In this document: positions 47,434 through 57,602 of the stretch, one piece after another
Layout of the letters: every line of letters starts with the position of its first letter
How positions within the stretch are numbered: the stretch's first letter is position 1
Assembly (NCBI RefSeq): GCF_002162375.1
Contig: NZ_CP021425.1
Coordinates: 4,047,001-4,111,000, forward strand
Length of the DNA stretch: 64,000 nucleotides
DNA from: Oleiphilus messinensis
GTDB lineage: Bacteria; Pseudomonadota; Gammaproteobacteria; Pseudomonadales; Oleiphilaceae
Direction of reading: 5' to 3'
Notes under the pieces: generated by a model
Told to the model about the DNA's origin: nothing
What the model saw: only the letters and a program-made list of their open reading frames with translations
Database searches by the model: none
Made by a program: the position numbers and the translations under genes

Positions 47434-47802
47434 ATGGCACAAATATTGGTAGTTGATGATTCCGCAACGGTTAGAAACGAAGTAAGCACTTTCCTCAAGA
47501 ACAATGGCTTGACCGTAGAAGTTGCTGTCGATGGCAAAGATGGGCTCGATAAACTGAAACGAGACCCTCAAGTAAAACTGATCATCTCGGACGTGAATAT
47601 GCCAAATATGGATGGCCTGACCATGGCTGAAAAAGTCCGCGGCGAACTGAATAACAGTGCGGTAAACATTATCATGCTGACAACAGAAAGCGATCCACGC
47701 ATGAAAGAGCGCGGTAAAGCCGCCGGGGTGAAAGGCTGGATCGTAAAACCGTTCAAAGGTGACAACGTCGTGGGCAGCATCAAAAAACTGGTCGGTGCCT
47801 AA
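47434..47802 (+). CDS. Single-domain CheY-like response regulator
   Basis: 122 residues, receiver domain only. Acidic pair Asp8-Asp9 (VVDDSATVR), phosphoacceptor Asp53 (ISDVNMPNMDG), Thr in MLTTESD and Lys in WIVKPFKGD are all present, so it should be phosphorylated normally. Last gene of the plus-strand operon, 86 bp after CheX-like 2. The likely donor is the Hpt His of the kinase at 41463-44615. Confidence 0.94.
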   Translation: MAQILVVDDSATVRNEVSTFLKNNGLTVEVAVDGKDGLDKLKRDPQVKLIISDVNMPNMDGLTMAEKVRGELNNSAVNIIMLTTESDPRMKERGKAAGVKGWIVKPFKGDNVVGSIKKLVGA

Positions 47803-47842
47803 AACTGGATCACCTGCCCACCCGATAATTCAAGCTCGGATA

Positions 47843-47869
47843 CCAGCCTGAACGCAAAGCTCAGGCTGG
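47843..47869. repeat. Hairpin between cheY-like gene and MCP gene
   Basis: CCAGCCTGA / TCAGGCTGG with a nine-base loop, between convergent genes. No T-run follows on either strand; a weak terminator at most. Confidence 0.4.
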
Positions 47870-47909
47870 AAAATTCAAAGATACGGCATTTTGCGTCTGC
47901 CCGAAAACG

Positions 47910-49940
47910 TTATACTTTGAACGCCTCAATTATTTTTTGCAATGATGCCGTCAGCTCAGACATTTTCCGGCTGGAATCAAAAGTATCCTGAGCGTTTTCC
48001 GCCGTTTTATGGCCTACTTCCACGATATGGTGCACATTGCTCTCGATATTTTTAGCCACTGCTCCTTGCTCTTCAGCAGCTTGTGCGATCTGGTGACTCA
48101 TATCCACGATGGTCGCAATACTCTTGACGATATTATCCAGAGCCAGGGTTACATTTTTGGACTGCTCCACCGTAGCATTAGTTGTGGTATGGCTATGTTG
48201 CATTGATTGAACCGCCTGGTTTACCCCGGATTGCAGCCGGTCAATCATCGATTCAATTTCCTCAGTGGATTTTTGAGTTCGCTGGGAAAGTGTTCTAACC
48301 TCATCTGCGACAACCGCAAAACCTCGGCCCTGCTCCCCGGCACGGGCAGCCTCAATCGCGGCGTTCAACGCCAGGAGATTGGTCTGCTCCGCAATTGCAC
48401 GGATCTCGACTAAAACCTGGCTGATATTTTGTGAGTCCTGATTCACCCTGTTTATGGTTTCAGCAGAGTCATCAATCTCTCGAGCAAGCCGGTTTATGGT
48501 TTCCCGTGTTTGATCAACCACCTGACGCCCCTTTTCAGCCTCTGCCTCCGCCTGTTGCGCGGCATCCGAAGCCTGTTGCGAACTGGCCGCCACCTCCGTA
48601 ACAGTGTCAGTCATTTGCGTCATCGCTTCAGAAATCTGACGGGTTTCCTGCATTTGTTCTTCTATCGCATTTTTGTTGGACACTGCCGTATCGGTGACCC
48701 GGGAAGACTGTAGATCGACATCAGCAGCTGTAGAACGCACCACCTGGATCAATTCATGCATTCGCATCGTCATTTTATTAAATTCGTCAGTCAGCCCACC
48801 CATTTCATCACGTGAATCAGAAGCAAGCCTAAATGTCATGTCACCTTCGGCGACCTGCTGCGCACCCAGGCTGAATGATTCAATCGTATTTCGAATAGAA
48901 ACAAAAAAACCCATGTACAAATAAACAATAATACCCAGCAAAATCAATTGACTTACGATCATGGTCAGCAAAAAACCTTGAGCTTCATCAAGGTTACGCT
49001 GCAGGGTGGTATCCGCCAAACCAAGCGCTTCATCGGTAAAACCAAAATAAGAATCAATATTTTGGGATATTAACGAATCGAATTCAGATGGCGGGAAGCT
49101 CAAGGACACGGGGGTAATCACGTGACTATCCAAACTATCGCGCACGGCAATAATACTTCCTTTGATGCCATTCGCTTTCGAGCTCAAATTGGTGCGCATG
49201 GAGGCACTGGCATTCATGGATAATTCAATCAAGGGTGATACCATTGTTTGGAGGCTCGACAAGCGATCAAAAATACCATTGAGGCTGTCACTCATCGTAT
49301 AATTAACCTGGCCTTCCCTTAACGCAAATATTCCAATGCTGCGAGCCTTGCCCATCTCATCTGTTACATCGACAGTGCCCTTTTGGGCAAATGCGAGAAT
49401 GGCCTGGATCTCTTTCGAAGGATCCTGTGCAATTCCTGAAACTTGAGCCGCAGTAGACATGAGCGACAGTACACGCGTTACAAATTCATTGTAGTAGACG
49501 TATTGGGAATCAATATTTTCCTGAAAAACATCATCAGCGACAATTTTTTTCCAGGCGGTGTCGGTATCAGCCAATGCTTTTCGCAAATCACCGTCTCGAT
49601 CATATCCGACTTTAAATCCCTGTAGTTGCTCAAAAAGCAGGTCGATTTGATCCTTCGCCTTTTGCGTCTGCGCACCAATTTCCGGTATGGCTCTCTGCTT
49701 GAAAATGGACCGGTAATCGCGATAGCGTTGCGCCTGCTGATATAACTCCACCGACAAGCGATAGAATTTCAAGCCGTCTCGCTCCGCTTCAATCCGGGAA
49801 ATGGAGCCCGTCAATTCACTAGCAAGCTGTTGACCCAACCATACAATCGGGATTAGAAATAGAACACTTATCAGCGCGAACTTGTAAACATAACGCAGCC
49901 GATTCATTAATAAGATCGCTGGCAACAGAAACTGTTTCAC
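47910..49940 (-). CDS. Methyl-accepting chemotaxis protein
   Basis: 676 residues. Membrane helix about 20-38 ([15 protein letters not shown]), long helical periplasmic domain of about 280 residues, second helix near 335-355 ([15 protein letters not shown]), HAMP domain about 355-410, then a full signalling domain with the tip [19 protein letters not shown] and long flanking methylation helices. A complete receptor, unlike the short protein at 44914. Convergent with the CheY-like gene. The ligand cannot be told from the sequence. Confidence 0.94.
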   Translation of the reverse strand: MKQFLLPAILLMNRLRYVYKFALISVLFLIPIVWLGQQLASELTGSISRIEAERDGLKFYRLSVELYQQAQRYRDYRSIFKQRAIPEIGAQTQKAKDQIDLLFEQLQGFKVGYDRDGDLRKALADTDTAWKKIVADDVFQENIDSQYVYYNEFVTRVLSLMSTAAQVSGIAQDPSKEIQAILAFAQKGTVDVTDEMGKARSIGIFALREGQVNYTMSDSLNGIFDRLSSLQTMVSPLIELSMNASASMRTNLSSKANGIKGSIIAVRDSLDSHVITPVSLSFPPSEFDSLISQNIDSYFGFTDEALGLADTTLQRNLDEAQGFLLTMIVSQLILLGIIVYLYMGFFVSIRNTIESFSLGAQQVAEGDMTFRLASDSRDEMGGLTDEFNKMTMRMHELIQVVRSTAADVDLQSSRVTDTAVSNKNAIEEQMQETRQISEAMTQMTDTVTEVAASSQQASDAAQQAEAEAEKGRQVVDQTRETINRLAREIDDSAETINRVNQDSQNISQVLVEIRAIAEQTNLLALNAAIEAARAGEQGRGFAVVADEVRTLSQRTQKSTEEIESMIDRLQSGVNQAVQSMQHSHTTTNATVEQSKNVTLALDNIVKSIATIVDMSHQIAQAAEEQGAVAKNIESNVHHIVEVGHKTAENAQDTFDSSRKMSELTASLQKIIEAFKV

Positions 49941-50140
49941 TCACCCCTCCAGCAGTTGTTGATTAATAGAACACTCCAACCCCTTGGAGTATTAATCGCA
50001 TCTCTATGCTTTTTTTATCGTTGTAGCTTTTTTAACGTTTTAACTTTAATTATTATGATTTCTTTAAGTTTAGAACCTTGTAAAGTAAATCTAGTTGATT
50101 ATTCTACAATACGCCTCATTAACCGGGACATTTCCCCATT

Positions 50141-51055
50141 ATGCATATTGGTATTGATCTGGGTGGAACAAAAACCGAGATTATTGTCCTCAGCTCCCAG
50201 AAACAAGAAGTTTACCGAAAACGGGAAGCGACTGACAAAAAAAGTTATCAGCAGGTATTACAGCAACTCACCAGACTGGTCCGCGAAGCTGAACTCGAGC
50301 TGTCAGCAGACTGCACAATCGGTATCGGTATTCCCGGTACATTATCTCCCGATCACGGGAACGTGAAGAACGCAAATTCCACTGTTCTGATTGGCCATCC
50401 GCTGGATCGAGACCTTGAAGCATTGCTGCATAGGCCTGTCAAAATAGCTAACGATGCGGACTGCTTCACGCTCTCGGAAGCAATCGATGGTGCGGGCTCG
50501 GGCGCTCAATCCGTTTTTGGCGTGATTCTGGGAACCGGGGTCGGTGGAGGGATCGTCATCAACAACACGATATTGGACGGCCCAAACCGCATTTGTGGCG
50601 AGTGGGGACATAATCCACTCCCCTGGCCCACTCACCTCGATTTACCAGCAAGAGCCTGCTACTGCGGTAAATCGGCTTGCATCGAAACCTATTTGAGTGG
50701 TCCCGCACTGGAACATCAATATCAAGGTCTCACGGCTCAGACATCTCCCACTGAGGCGCAGGTAATTGCCGCACTCGCGACCTCGGGAAACGCTGAAGCT
50801 CAACAAGTTTTGGAGGCTTATTGTCATCGCCTTGCAAAAGCCTTGGCCAGTGTAATTAACATTCTCGACCCGGAAGTCATCGTCTTGGGCGGTGGGCTAT
50901 CCAACATCCAAAAACTTTATGATGAGGTACCCGAACAGTTACAGAGATTCGTTTTCTCTGACAGCCTGAACACAAAGTTACTGCCCAACCGGTATGGCGA
51001 TTCAAGTGGTGTCCGTGGCGCAGCCTGGTTAGGTATGGCCGGCAAAGTCAATTAA
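50141..51055 (+). CDS. ROK-family sugar kinase (fructokinase/N-acetylglucosamine kinase-like)
   Basis: 304 residues. The ATP-binding motif is GIDLGGTKTE at the start, the catalytic Asp lies in IANDADCF, and GVILGTGVGGGIVI is typical. The ROK zinc site is visible: GEWGHNPLPWP followed by CYCGKSACIETYLSG. The length fits E. coli Mak or NagK, and the sugar is not decided by sequence. Confidence 0.88.
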   Translation: MHIGIDLGGTKTEIIVLSSQKQEVYRKREATDKKSYQQVLQQLTRLVREAELELSADCTIGIGIPGTLSPDHGNVKNANSTVLIGHPLDRDLEALLHRPVKIANDADCFTLSEAIDGAGSGAQSVFGVILGTGVGGGIVINNTILDGPNRICGEWGHNPLPWPTHLDLPARACYCGKSACIETYLSGPALEHQYQGLTAQTSPTEAQVIAALATSGNAEAQQVLEAYCHRLAKALASVINILDPEVIVLGGGLSNIQKLYDEVPEQLQRFVFSDSLNTKLLPNRYGDSSGVRGAAWLGMAGKVN

Positions 51056-51082
51056 TAAATTAAACTCAAAAAGAAGTTCACT

Positions 51083-51655
51083 ATGAGCAACAACGAAGTA
51101 AAAGACGCGCTGATAGGGGTACATAACCGATTCCTGGCCTTATATGCCGCCACAGCCCCACATTTGCCCGAGGCTCGATCCGAGACTGACTGGGATTCAC
51201 CCTGCATCCAGAAACACCTCACCCCGCAAAACCCGGAATATATCCATTGGCAACCCACGCCTTGGGAACCGGACTCAGCATTCACGAATCTCGAATCCGC
51301 GCTTCAAATACAATTTCATGACGACATCAAAACGTTTTATACCGCATTCTGGTCTGATGGGATCTGGGGAGACTTTAAAGGCAATGAAGTCAGCATAATT
51401 CAGGTGTGGAATGAACACGACTTTGAAATGTTACAGGAAAATATGCTCGGACACCTGTTTGCACAGATGAAAAAGCGGCTGGACTATACTTTTTTTATTG
51501 GTTGCACGCTCGATGACCAGATCATCAGCCTCGATAATACTACGGGCCATGTTCTACTTGAATATCCAGGAAAAAAACCACATCGACAATTATCAGATTC
51601 GCTAGCACAATGGTTAAATGGCTTTAACCCATCCACGAAGCCTTATACGCCGTGA
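51083..51655 (+). CDS. syd: SecY-interacting protein Syd
   Basis: 190 residues, cytosolic, acidic surface. Family stretches: DWDSPCI, IHWQPTPWEP, FYTAFWSDGIWGDFKG and FFIGCTLDDQIISLDN. In E. coli Syd binds SecY and checks its assembly. The last 32 bp overlap the 3' end of ampE on the other strand. Confidence 0.9.
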   Translation: MSNNEVKDALIGVHNRFLALYAATAPHLPEARSETDWDSPCIQKHLTPQNPEYIHWQPTPWEPDSAFTNLESALQIQFHDDIKTFYTAFWSDGIWGDFKGNEVSIIQVWNEHDFEMLQENMLGHLFAQMKKRLDYTFFIGCTLDDQIISLDNTTGHVLLEYPGKKPHRQLSDSLAQWLNGFNPSTKPYTP

Positions 51656-52496
51656 ATCCAGCGGAAAACAAGAGCCAAAAAAGCAAAACCCACCCTAATC
51701 CTGCCCGCAGTTGCTGGATGTAACCAACGGATGTTTCACGTCCTACCCGATGGAGCAGACGATGAAAATGGGGCTGAAACACTTGTACAGTATTGTGTGA
51801 CCAGCCAAAAAACAATGATTTGAAACGGAGTTTGATTCCGGCAGGACGACCAACTAACCAGAGCGAAAGAACGAGACAGCGTGATGGAATAAAATCGAGC
51901 CCCCAGAGCAAAAATCGTCCAGCCCATCCCCGCCGGTTGGGCGCACACAAAACCCAGCGCTCCAACAAACGAACCAACAACGCGGCAACGGGTCCCAACA
52001 TCAAAAACCAGAAAATAATTACAAAGTAACTGCGATAGGTATCCTCAAGCACACAGAAAAAAGCACGTTCGTATACCAACGCCTCACCTTTCGCATCAGT
52101 TCCCTGTAACGTTTTCGCATTACGTTGAATATCAGCGGCTTTGGCAATCGACAACCCTGCTTGATAATGCTGCCTGGCCTGCCACGCGGTTTCAAACTGA
52201 CTGATTATAATTTTTGCCTGAGGATTACCCAGCAGCACAATCAGCAACAACCAACTCAGGAAAAAGCCAAACACACCATAGGCTAAGGGAAACGTCCACT
52301 GTAAAAGGATATGCAGACAAGCAAAGAGTGCCAGCGCGGCTAGCAAAAAAACGACATGAAACCACTCCTGCGCCAGCTTCCGCTGCATCGCATCAGCATA
52401 CAATACTTTATCAATTTCCGTAATCAGACGCTGATTAAAAGTTAACCCTAACAGACGCTGTAAAATTAACGCACTACACACCAATAGAATCGACAT
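51624..52496 (-). CDS. ampE: AmpE-like membrane protein
   Basis: 290 residues. Four membrane helices are likely, near 45-70, 70-95, 150-180 and 260-285. In enterobacteria AmpE is linked to beta-lactamase regulation with AmpD, but its activity is unclear. The ATG follows the ampD stop codon by one base, so translation is coupled. FYSVIFWFLMLGPVAALLVRL-type stretch (FWFLMLGPVAALLVRLLERW) is typical of the CobD/AmpE group. Confidence 0.9.
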   Translation of the reverse strand: MSILLVCSALILQRLLGLTFNQRLITEIDKVLYADAMQRKLAQEWFHVVFLLAALALFACLHILLQWTFPLAYGVFGFFLSWLLLIVLLGNPQAKIIISQFETAWQARQHYQAGLSIAKAADIQRNAKTLQGTDAKGEALVYERAFFCVLEDTYRSYFVIIFWFLMLGPVAALLVRLLERWVLCAPNRRGWAGRFLLWGLDFIPSRCLVLSLWLVGRPAGIKLRFKSLFFGWSHNTVQVFQPHFHRLLHRVGRETSVGYIQQLRAGLGWVLLFWLLFSAGFTAYKASWMG

Positions 52497-52497
52497 A

Positions 52498-53049
52498 TCA
52501 GGCTAGTTGTGCCCGATAATATGACCAGTCAAAACTCGCGCCGGGATCCGTCTTTCGCCCTGGCGCAATATCCGAGTGCCCGACAATTCGACCCGAACTA
52601 ATACCCGGGTACCGGCCCATAATCGCTCTTGTCAACGCGATCAAAACCTCATATTGTTCTCGGGAATATTGCTCGACGTCGGTTCCTTCCAACTCGATAC
52701 CAATTGCATAATCATTGCAATTCTCCCGCCCCTCGAACGAAGATACACCCGCATGCCACGCCCGTTTATGTATGGGAACAAACTGAATGATTGCGCCCGT
52801 TCTCTGAATAAAAAAGTGAGCGGATACCGTTAACTTCGCGATAGTCTGAAAAAAAGGATGTTGATCGGCTGGCAAATTGTTCGTAAAGAATTTTTCGACT
52901 GCATTGCCACCAAACTGACCAGGCGGGAGGCTGATATTATGGATAACCAGTAAACTAGGCTCTTCCCCCTCCGGACGATCATTAAAATTCGGCGATGGTA
53001 CCTTTCGCACACCACTGATCCAGCCATCTTCTGAAATGACGAATTCCAT
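52498..53049 (-). CDS. ampD: 1,6-anhydro-N-acetylmuramyl-L-alanine amidase AmpD
   Basis: Cytosolic zinc amidase of the N-acetylmuramoyl-L-alanine amidase 2 family that recycles muropeptides. It has 183 residues. The expected zinc ligands are visible: His in SLLVIHNISLPPG, His in IVGHSDIAPGRKTDPG and the Asp in the same motif (KTDPG), with catalytic Glu in YAIGIELEGTD. No signal peptide, as for AmpD. First of ampD-ampE. Confidence 0.96.
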   Translation of the reverse strand: MEFVISEDGWISGVRKVPSPNFNDRPEGEEPSLLVIHNISLPPGQFGGNAVEKFFTNNLPADQHPFFQTIAKLTVSAHFFIQRTGAIIQFVPIHKRAWHAGVSSFEGRENCNDYAIGIELEGTDVEQYSREQYEVLIALTRAIMGRYPGISSGRIVGHSDIAPGRKTDPGASFDWSYYRAQLA

Positions 53050-53175
53050 ACGCTCACAACTTTGAAAAGCATTAGTACACAGGCATCACTACTGTTGTAG
53101 GTGTAAAGAGAACATTGCTCTAGAGCCTGTTGACGTTCGAGAGTATAGCGAGGCTGAAAAATAACGCCACAACTT

Positions 53176-55662
53176 TTACCGCATGCTGCCAATGATCGAT
53201 TCAAGTGCACGATCAAATATCAGGCCATCATCCAACAATTTAACCTGCTCGGATGCAAAAGCTTCCGCCAATTCCTGTTTCTGGAACTCGGCAACTTTTG
53301 CCCCATTTCGATTAATGAAGATGTATTTACCAATACTTTTGACCACGGCAGCCAACTTGAACTTCATTGCGTCCCCACCTTCGGGGTGATACTCAAACCA
53401 TGCGCCAACTCGCAGGTGCTCCACTTTTTCTAACCAGGCCTTAACCATTTCCGGAGAAATGGTCGAAACGGAACCTGATTGTGGAGCAGAATCCACAGTG
53501 GCGGGTGTAGACGGAACCGGCGCTTTAGATTGCGCCTTTGAATCCGGATTTTGCTGTAAGTTTTCTAGCGGAGCACTATCTTGTGCTGGGGCCGCGGACT
53601 CCGTATTACTGAAGCCCAACTCTTCCAGCAATTCACCCGACAGGCGTTTTTGTTCACTTTGAAAACGTTTATCCTGTTGCAGCGCATTAAAATCACGGGT
53701 CACAGAAGACACACTCTGGCGCTCGCTACGCTTAGTATCCTGAGTCTGGCCCAATGTCGACGCTGGGTCTGCAGGGGGCGCAGGCGCTTTGAATGCTTCT
53801 GCTTTGGGTAAGGATAATCTTTGCAAGGCATCAACATGACAGCGCTCAAGCTCGGATAAGGCCTTCACCACATTCTGAGGCGAGTAAGACACTTCAGCCA
53901 GCCCTTCTCTCAAAGCTCTCAAGATTTTCGGAATCATCCGAACCAGTTTCTGTCTGGCATCATTTTCCGGGCGCGGAGAAATACTCCAGAGCGTATGCTC
54001 CAGTATCTTTCTGGACTGGTCGAATCGGTTATCTTCATCGCTACTTTTAAGATGATGCAGTGTAAGTACACGTGTCCAGCCGTCACTTAAAACCTCTTTC
54101 AACATGGTGGGCAAACTACGCCCATCAAGCAATTGCGCAACAACAGTTTCAGCAGCTTTTTTAGCCTCATCGCTTTTCGCCTTACCCTCTTCCGCATCCT
54201 GAATACGTCGACTAATCAATTCATTTCGGCGTTGTTCAAGCTGGACGAATTTTTCAAAATCCTCCAACATTTGACTGAATACGCTCAAGTCGGTATCAAA
54301 ATCCCGTGTCAGATGCTCAACGATCCCTTCGAGTTTGGTAATTAATTGATCCCGACCTTTGCCCAAGCGCTCATTCCAGCCAATGGATGCCCGTGCAATT
54401 TCGTTCAGCAACAGTCTTGCAGGATGTCGCTTCGCATTGAAGAAGCTCTTGTCAATCATCGCAACTTTCAACATTGGTATTTGCAACTGCGCTATTAATT
54501 GACGCACTTTGTCGGGAATTTGCACATCCCCCAAAATGTATTCGAATAGGATAGAGACCAGATTTATTACATCATTATCAATGGCTTTAAAGTGCGCAAT
54601 TTCCTGTGGCATCCCCAGTTGCGCAGCAATTACGGATCGAAAATCCAACACAGCGCCATGGGACACCGCCCCGGATTGATCCTGAGTGTAATGGGATTGA
54701 GCCAACGTCAACGCACGTAAAACCTCACCAGATTCAAGGTCATCGCCAATCGTGGTAGCAGCTGCTGCACGCCCCCCCACACCAGGTTGGATGGCAGCCC
54801 TGAGTGCTGCAAATGTGTCATCAGCACTAATAACCTGAGACCCCATGTTTGAGCCTTGATTGGATGAACCATCCACATGAGCAAATCCGTCAGTACTGGC
54901 CGGAGAAGAATTTGATGATGATAAGTTTGAAGTGACCTTTCTGGGAGACCCCACACTTTTCCCCTGCGAAAGAGCACCACTTAAATCAGGCATAACACCA
55001 TGTTTTGCGAGCAACAAATTCGCTGCTTTATAGAATTCAGGCAAATGAGCCACCAAAAATTGATCCAGCAATTTTAGTACAACCAGCTTCGCGCGAATGT
55101 CCATCTCCAACTCGCTGAGGCATCCCGCAGTCGACTTACACACACGTTGCGGGCCTATCGGAATGCAATCCGGCTCGACCACCGTATTTGGAAACAGACT
55201 TTGAATACGAAGGTGCAGATGTTCAAGCGCCATCTCTGCCGATTCTCTGACTTTACTAATCATAGTTTCGATGGCAACTTTCTCCTCCATCTCGTCCATT
55301 TCGACCAGCGAAAGCTCTTCCGCATCAAGCGCAACAGCGAGGTTTGGCTGGCTGTTAGCACTGGAAAGGTTGGAAAAGTCATCCGATACGGAACTGAAAT
55401 ACGATGCCATAAAAGATTTTCGACTCAAACGTAGCTCTCGCATCGCATCAAAATAGGCGGCTTGCTCCGTGCTACTTCCGGCCTTGTCCGCTCGCGCAAA
55501 CAGCAGGTCATCGGCACTGTCGAACATTTTACCCAGCTGTTTATTGGCAAATTCGTTGTAATCTGTCCGCAACTTCAAAATAACAGAAGGAAGCGGTACA
55601 AAACCTGCTTCTATCTTGTTTGAACGGGCATCGAGTAAATTAACAACTTTTTCTTCAGCCAT
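53176..55662 (-). CDS. DUF1631 family protein
   Basis: 828 residues, cytosolic. Large family of unknown function in marine and pseudomonad gammaproteobacteria. The N-terminal half is helical (LRTDYNEFANKQLGKMF onward), the middle contains FEYILGDVQIPDKVRQLIAQ and LLNEIARASIGWNER, and a Ser/Ala/Pro-rich linker (about 640-735) precedes a C-terminal domain. That domain (VGAWFEYHPEGGDAMKFKLA, YIFINRNGAKVAEF) resembles the PilZ-like end found in this family, so c-di-GMP binding is possible. ATG has AGGAA upstream. Divergent from the aspartic protease gene. Confidence 0.85.
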   Translation of the reverse strand: MAEEKVVNLLDARSNKIEAGFVPLPSVILKLRTDYNEFANKQLGKMFDSADDLLFARADKAGSSTEQAAYFDAMRELRLSRKSFMASYFSSVSDDFSNLSSANSQPNLAVALDAEELSLVEMDEMEEKVAIETMISKVRESAEMALEHLHLRIQSLFPNTVVEPDCIPIGPQRVCKSTAGCLSELEMDIRAKLVVLKLLDQFLVAHLPEFYKAANLLLAKHGVMPDLSGALSQGKSVGSPRKVTSNLSSSNSSPASTDGFAHVDGSSNQGSNMGSQVISADDTFAALRAAIQPGVGGRAAAATTIGDDLESGEVLRALTLAQSHYTQDQSGAVSHGAVLDFRSVIAAQLGMPQEIAHFKAIDNDVINLVSILFEYILGDVQIPDKVRQLIAQLQIPMLKVAMIDKSFFNAKRHPARLLLNEIARASIGWNERLGKGRDQLITKLEGIVEHLTRDFDTDLSVFSQMLEDFEKFVQLEQRRNELISRRIQDAEEGKAKSDEAKKAAETVVAQLLDGRSLPTMLKEVLSDGWTRVLTLHHLKSSDEDNRFDQSRKILEHTLWSISPRPENDARQKLVRMIPKILRALREGLAEVSYSPQNVVKALSELERCHVDALQRLSLPKAEAFKAPAPPADPASTLGQTQDTKRSERQSVSSVTRDFNALQQDKRFQSEQKRLSGELLEELGFSNTESAAPAQDSAPLENLQQNPDSKAQSKAPVPSTPATVDSAPQSGSVSTISPEMVKAWLEKVEHLRVGAWFEYHPEGGDAMKFKLAAVVKSIGKYIFINRNGAKVAEFQKQELAEAFASEQVKLLDDGLIFDRALESIIGSMR

Positions 55663-55963
55663 GATAAATTCCTAGTGAGACGGAACGTTTAAAAATCAAA
55701 GAATCAAGATCTTACGACTCTATTCCTTTAGGTTACGCTAAAACTATTTGCCAATCACGGACTAATATCGGTCATTCGCGTCAAATATATAGCGCACTTA
55801 CAATAATAATCCGTCAAAAGGTCATCTTCTGTCACAAAATGTCACTACGCGAACTGGATCACAATCATTTATTCATTCAGGCGCATCTTTTATACTTATC
55901 ACCACATATCTTCGTAGAACCTTTAGTTTCACGCGGGCAAACTGAAATACAGGTGACAAATAC
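55663..55963. other. Divergent intergenic region with GTGACA/TGTCAC words
   Basis: About 300 bp. TGTCAC-AAAA-TGTCAC occurs at 55830-55845, and GTGACA again at 55953-55958 and 55964-55969, the last overlapping the GTG start codon of the protease. No standard promoter is convincing. Four copies of one hexamer in 140 bp may be a binding array or chance. Confidence 0.35.
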
Positions 55964-56500
55964 GTGACAGATCCATCTACCGAGCACAATACAAAATCAA
56001 TTGGCAAAAGCATGGCGATCATTGCCTGGATTGTTGGCATGGTGTTACTGACCCAACTATTTGGTCTTTGGGAAAAAAACCAAATTAACCCCAATCGCGA
56101 TCCAGTAAGTAGTACTCATGCAACAGGCACCACTACCGTCTCGTTGAAACGCAATCGATATGGCCACTACCTGACGGCAGGAGCAATCAATAACACCCAC
56201 ACCACATTCTTGCTTGATACCGGGGCAACACAGGTGGTCGTTCCAGAGAGCCTGGCCGAGTCACTCAAACTACCCCGCCAGGGTTACACCACAGTGCAAA
56301 CTGCAAATGGTCAGGTTCAAGCAATTCAAACGACTATTGCGACTTTGTCCATTGGTGATATCCGACTTTATAACGTCCGGGCCATAATTAACCCCGCAAT
56401 GAACAAGAATGATGAAACCCTTTTGGGGATGAGCGTGTTAAAGCAACTCGATTTCCATCAAGAAGGACAGTACCTGACACTGACGCAACAGTCCCGTTAA
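55964..56500 (+). CDS. Membrane-anchored retropepsin-like aspartic protease
   Basis: 178 residues from a GTG with AGGTGA upstream. One N-terminal membrane helix (IIAWIVGMVLLTQLFGLW, about 19-37) with the rest in the periplasm. The active-site motif is FLLDTGATQVVVPE, and a second flap-like stretch reads LLGMSVLKQLDF. Bacterial clan AA proteases of this size (TIGR02281 type) probably act as dimers, like retropepsins. The substrate is unknown. Confidence 0.9.
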   Translation: MTDPSTEHNTKSIGKSMAIIAWIVGMVLLTQLFGLWEKNQINPNRDPVSSTHATGTTTVSLKRNRYGHYLTAGAINNTHTTFLLDTGATQVVVPESLAESLKLPRQGYTTVQTANGQVQAIQTTIATLSIGDIRLYNVRAIINPAMNKNDETLLGMSVLKQLDFHQEGQYLTLTQQSR

Positions 56501-56561
56501 AAAACACAAAACATTCGCAACCCGCTCGGATGCTGCTAACAAATCGGATAAGTGATACTTA

Positions 56562-57419
56562 ATGATGCAAGAAAGACCACTCTACCTAACCCCTGAAATT
56601 ATCCAGAATCAAGTGCAAATCGCCTTGGCCGAAGATATCGGCGATGGCGATATCACGGCGTTGTTGATTCCCGCTGACGGCAATGCCACCGGGCGAGTCA
56701 TCAGCCGCGAGGAGGCGATCATTTGTGGTATGGATTGGGTGATCGAAACATTCCGGCAAATTGATTCACGGATTAAAATCAGCCCCATGGTTCAGGATGG
56801 CGATAAGATTACAGCTGACACGCCCCTCTTTCACTTCGAAGGCCCCGCCCGGGGATTACTGACCGGAGAGCGGACTGCGCTTAATTTTCTGCAAACACTT
56901 TCCGGCACTGCAACCCAATGCCAACGCTATGCACAATTGGTGAAGCATACTCAAGTGCGCCTGCTTGATACCCGGAAAACACTGCCCGGCCTCCGTCGTG
57001 CGCAAAAATATGCTGTAACCTGTGGCGGCTGCTACAACCACCGAATTGGTCTGTATGATGCGTTTTTAATCAAAGAGAATCATATTTTCGCGTGCGGCAG
57101 CCTGACGAACGCTGTCAGTACTGCCCGCAGCATTGCCGCCGGAAAACCGGTTGAAGTTGAGGTCGAAAATTTGCAGGAGTTCGCCGAAGCATTAGCCGCA
57201 AACGCAGACATAATCATGCTCGACAATTTCTCTCTGGAAGATATGCGCGAAGCCGTTTCCCTCAAGCCAGCAGCGATAAAGCTGGAAGCGTCTGGTGGCG
57301 TTAATGACAGTACACTTGTCCCCATCGCCGAAACCGGGGTAGATTACATATCTATTGGCGCACTCACCAAAGACTGCAGGTCTATCGATCTATCCATGCG
57401 TTTCGACACAGATTCATAG
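56562..57419 (+). CDS. nadC: Nicotinate-nucleotide pyrophosphorylase (carboxylating)
   Basis: Converts quinolinate and PRPP to nicotinate mononucleotide in NAD synthesis. It has 285 residues. The signature regions are [59 protein letters not shown] and [11 protein letters not shown]. Two ATG codons open the frame; either can serve as start. Confidence 0.97.
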   Translation: MMQERPLYLTPEIIQNQVQIALAEDIGDGDITALLIPADGNATGRVISREEAIICGMDWVIETFRQIDSRIKISPMVQDGDKITADTPLFHFEGPARGLLTGERTALNFLQTLSGTATQCQRYAQLVKHTQVRLLDTRKTLPGLRRAQKYAVTCGGCYNHRIGLYDAFLIKENHIFACGSLTNAVSTARSIAAGKPVEVEVENLQEFAEALAANADIIMLDNFSLEDMREAVSLKPAAIKLEASGGVNDSTLVPIAETGVDYISIGALTKDCRSIDLSMRFDTDS

Positions 57420-57602
57420 GAAAATTACAGGCACCAGAATAATCCGATCTACGACACCACACCAGGATCACCATTTCGCAGGGAAGCAGCGTAATTTTTA
57501 TTCATATCCTTTTTTTTGACCTATCCTTAATACAACGGTGGCCAATCGATAGCTAAAAGTGGCCTGCCCAAAAATGAGAACAAAGGTAAAAAGGTAGATT
57601 GA

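Noticed and set aside
49985..50120. Sigma28 promoter of the MCP gene
   Set aside because: TAAAGTTA and AACGATAA occur, but 18 bases apart instead of about 11.
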